NCBI GenBank assembly: GCA_027486095.1
Contig: JAIXPT010000413.1
Span: 1-40,167, forward strand
Source of the DNA: Planctomycetaceae bacterium
Lineage (GTDB): Bacteria > Planctomycetota > Planctomycetia > Pirellulales > UBA1268
Direction: 5' to 3'
Length of the DNA: 40,167 bases
Below are positions 39,758 through 40,167 of the stretch, one piece after another. The notes below the pieces were generated by a model. The model was given only the letters and a program-made list of their open reading frames with translations, made no database searches and was not told the DNA's origin. The translations under genes and the position numbers were made by a program. The stretch's first letter is position 1; each line of letters opens with the position of its first letter.

Positions 39758-40167
39758 ATGATCAAGGCACGCGGCGACGACAGAGTGGTGGTTATCGGCG
39801 GCGGGCTCGGCGGCCTCGCGGCCGCATGCACGCTCGCGGCCCGCGGCTACCGCGTCACGCTCTGCGACAAAAACGCGTGGGTGGGAGGCAAGGCCGCCGT
39901 GCTCGCGGAGCAGGGCTTCCGCTTCGACATGGGGCCGACGATCCTCACGATCCCGCGGGTCCTCAAGCGCATCTATGCCGAAGCCGGCCGCGACCTCGAT
40001 TCCGCGCTCGATCTCGTGCCGCTCGATCCGCAGTGGCGGAGCTTCTTCACCGACGGCGCCACGCTCGATCTCGTCGCCGACGTGGCCGCCATGCGGACCA
40101 ATCTCGATGCCTTCGCCCCCGGCGTCGGGGCCGGTGACGGATACGGCCGCTTCATGGAACTCTCGCA
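39758..40167 (+). CDS. Second CrtI-type desaturase, cut by window end
   Basis: Partial, 136 codons from ATG 39758 and open to the window end. VVVIGGGLGGLAAACTLAAR is the FAD-binding motif; WVGGKAAVL and FRFDMGPTILTIP follow as in CrtI/CrtN/CrtP proteins. Its similarity to the preceding gene indicates a tandem pair of desaturases or oxidases in one carotenoid operon. Only the N-terminal third is visible. Confidence 0.9.
   Translation, partial: MIKARGDDRVVVIGGGLGGLAAACTLAARGYRVTLCDKNAWVGGKAAVLAEQGFRFDMGPTILTIPRVLKRIYAEAGRDLDSALDLVPLDPQWRSFFTDGATLDLVADVAAMRTNLDAFAPGVGAGDGYGRFMELS

Noticed and set aside
38011-39831. Long minus-strand open frame opposite the first CrtI-type gene
   Set aside because: Antisense shadow; composition is Arg/His-rich and no family motif is present.

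Overview
The window is dominated by one intact-looking, tail-bearing (siphovirus-type, HK97-fold) prophage integrated in a tRNA-Arg(ACG) gene of a GC-rich bacterium. A perfect 55-bp direct repeat (218-272 and 34446-34500) marks attL and attR; one att copy plus the DNA between gives about 34.2 kb. The host DNA on the right carries a very large MFS transporter/lysophospholipid acyltransferase fusion, a secreted Ala/Pro/Tyr-repeat protein and two consecutive CrtI-type carotenoid desaturases. Together with the GC-rich codon use this suggests a planctomycete (Pirellulales-like). That taxonomic reading is inference, of moderate confidence.

Prophage layout. Nearly everything is on the minus strand and reads right to left. 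Exceptions on the plus strand are the tyrosine integrase (406-1296), a small two-helix membrane protein beside it (1362-1610), and an 85-aa protein in the control region (33662-33919). At the right end an XRE repressor (34115-34381) sits next to attR. A control region (about 33420-33660) holds two GAAAACCGC-type palindromes, each overlapping a promoter candidate. The early operon then runs leftward: a CsrA homologue, small membrane protein, Bet/RecT annealing protein, YqaJ-type exonuclease, winged-helix proteins, a replication-initiator-like protein whose gene contains phased GTCACG repeats (candidate origin), and a RuvC-like resolvase. Next come an HTH protein, the collagen-like and LamG-like fibre genes, an HNH nuclease, a candidate cos region, small and large terminase, portal, and a prohead protease fused to a HAD-type domain.

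Between prohead protease and major capsid protein, which are usually neighbours in HK97-like phages, lie eight overlapping genes. They encode several membrane proteins, a possible lipoprotein with a thioredoxin-like pattern, a papain-like protein and a secreted trypsin-like serine protease. No recognisable peptidoglycan hydrolase occurs anywhere in the prophage. I propose that this cassette is a protease-based lysis or envelope-attack module suited to a host with a protein-rich envelope; this is the most interesting hypothesis in the window.

The capsid gene is followed by head-tail connectors, tail terminator, two tail-tube-like proteins, a tail chaperone pair joined by a -1 frameshift (A AAA AAA), tape measure, distal tail proteins and a 1146-aa cysteine-containing structural protein. 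The left end carries small zinc-binding and metallopeptidase-like proteins, a calcineurin-like phosphoesterase and a DUF5664 dNTP-hydrolase-like protein. A 20-bp motif with core TATAGGTCA (relaxed in the third copy) lies just upstream of three late units (capsid, portal, fibres) and may be the phage's own late promoter or activator site.
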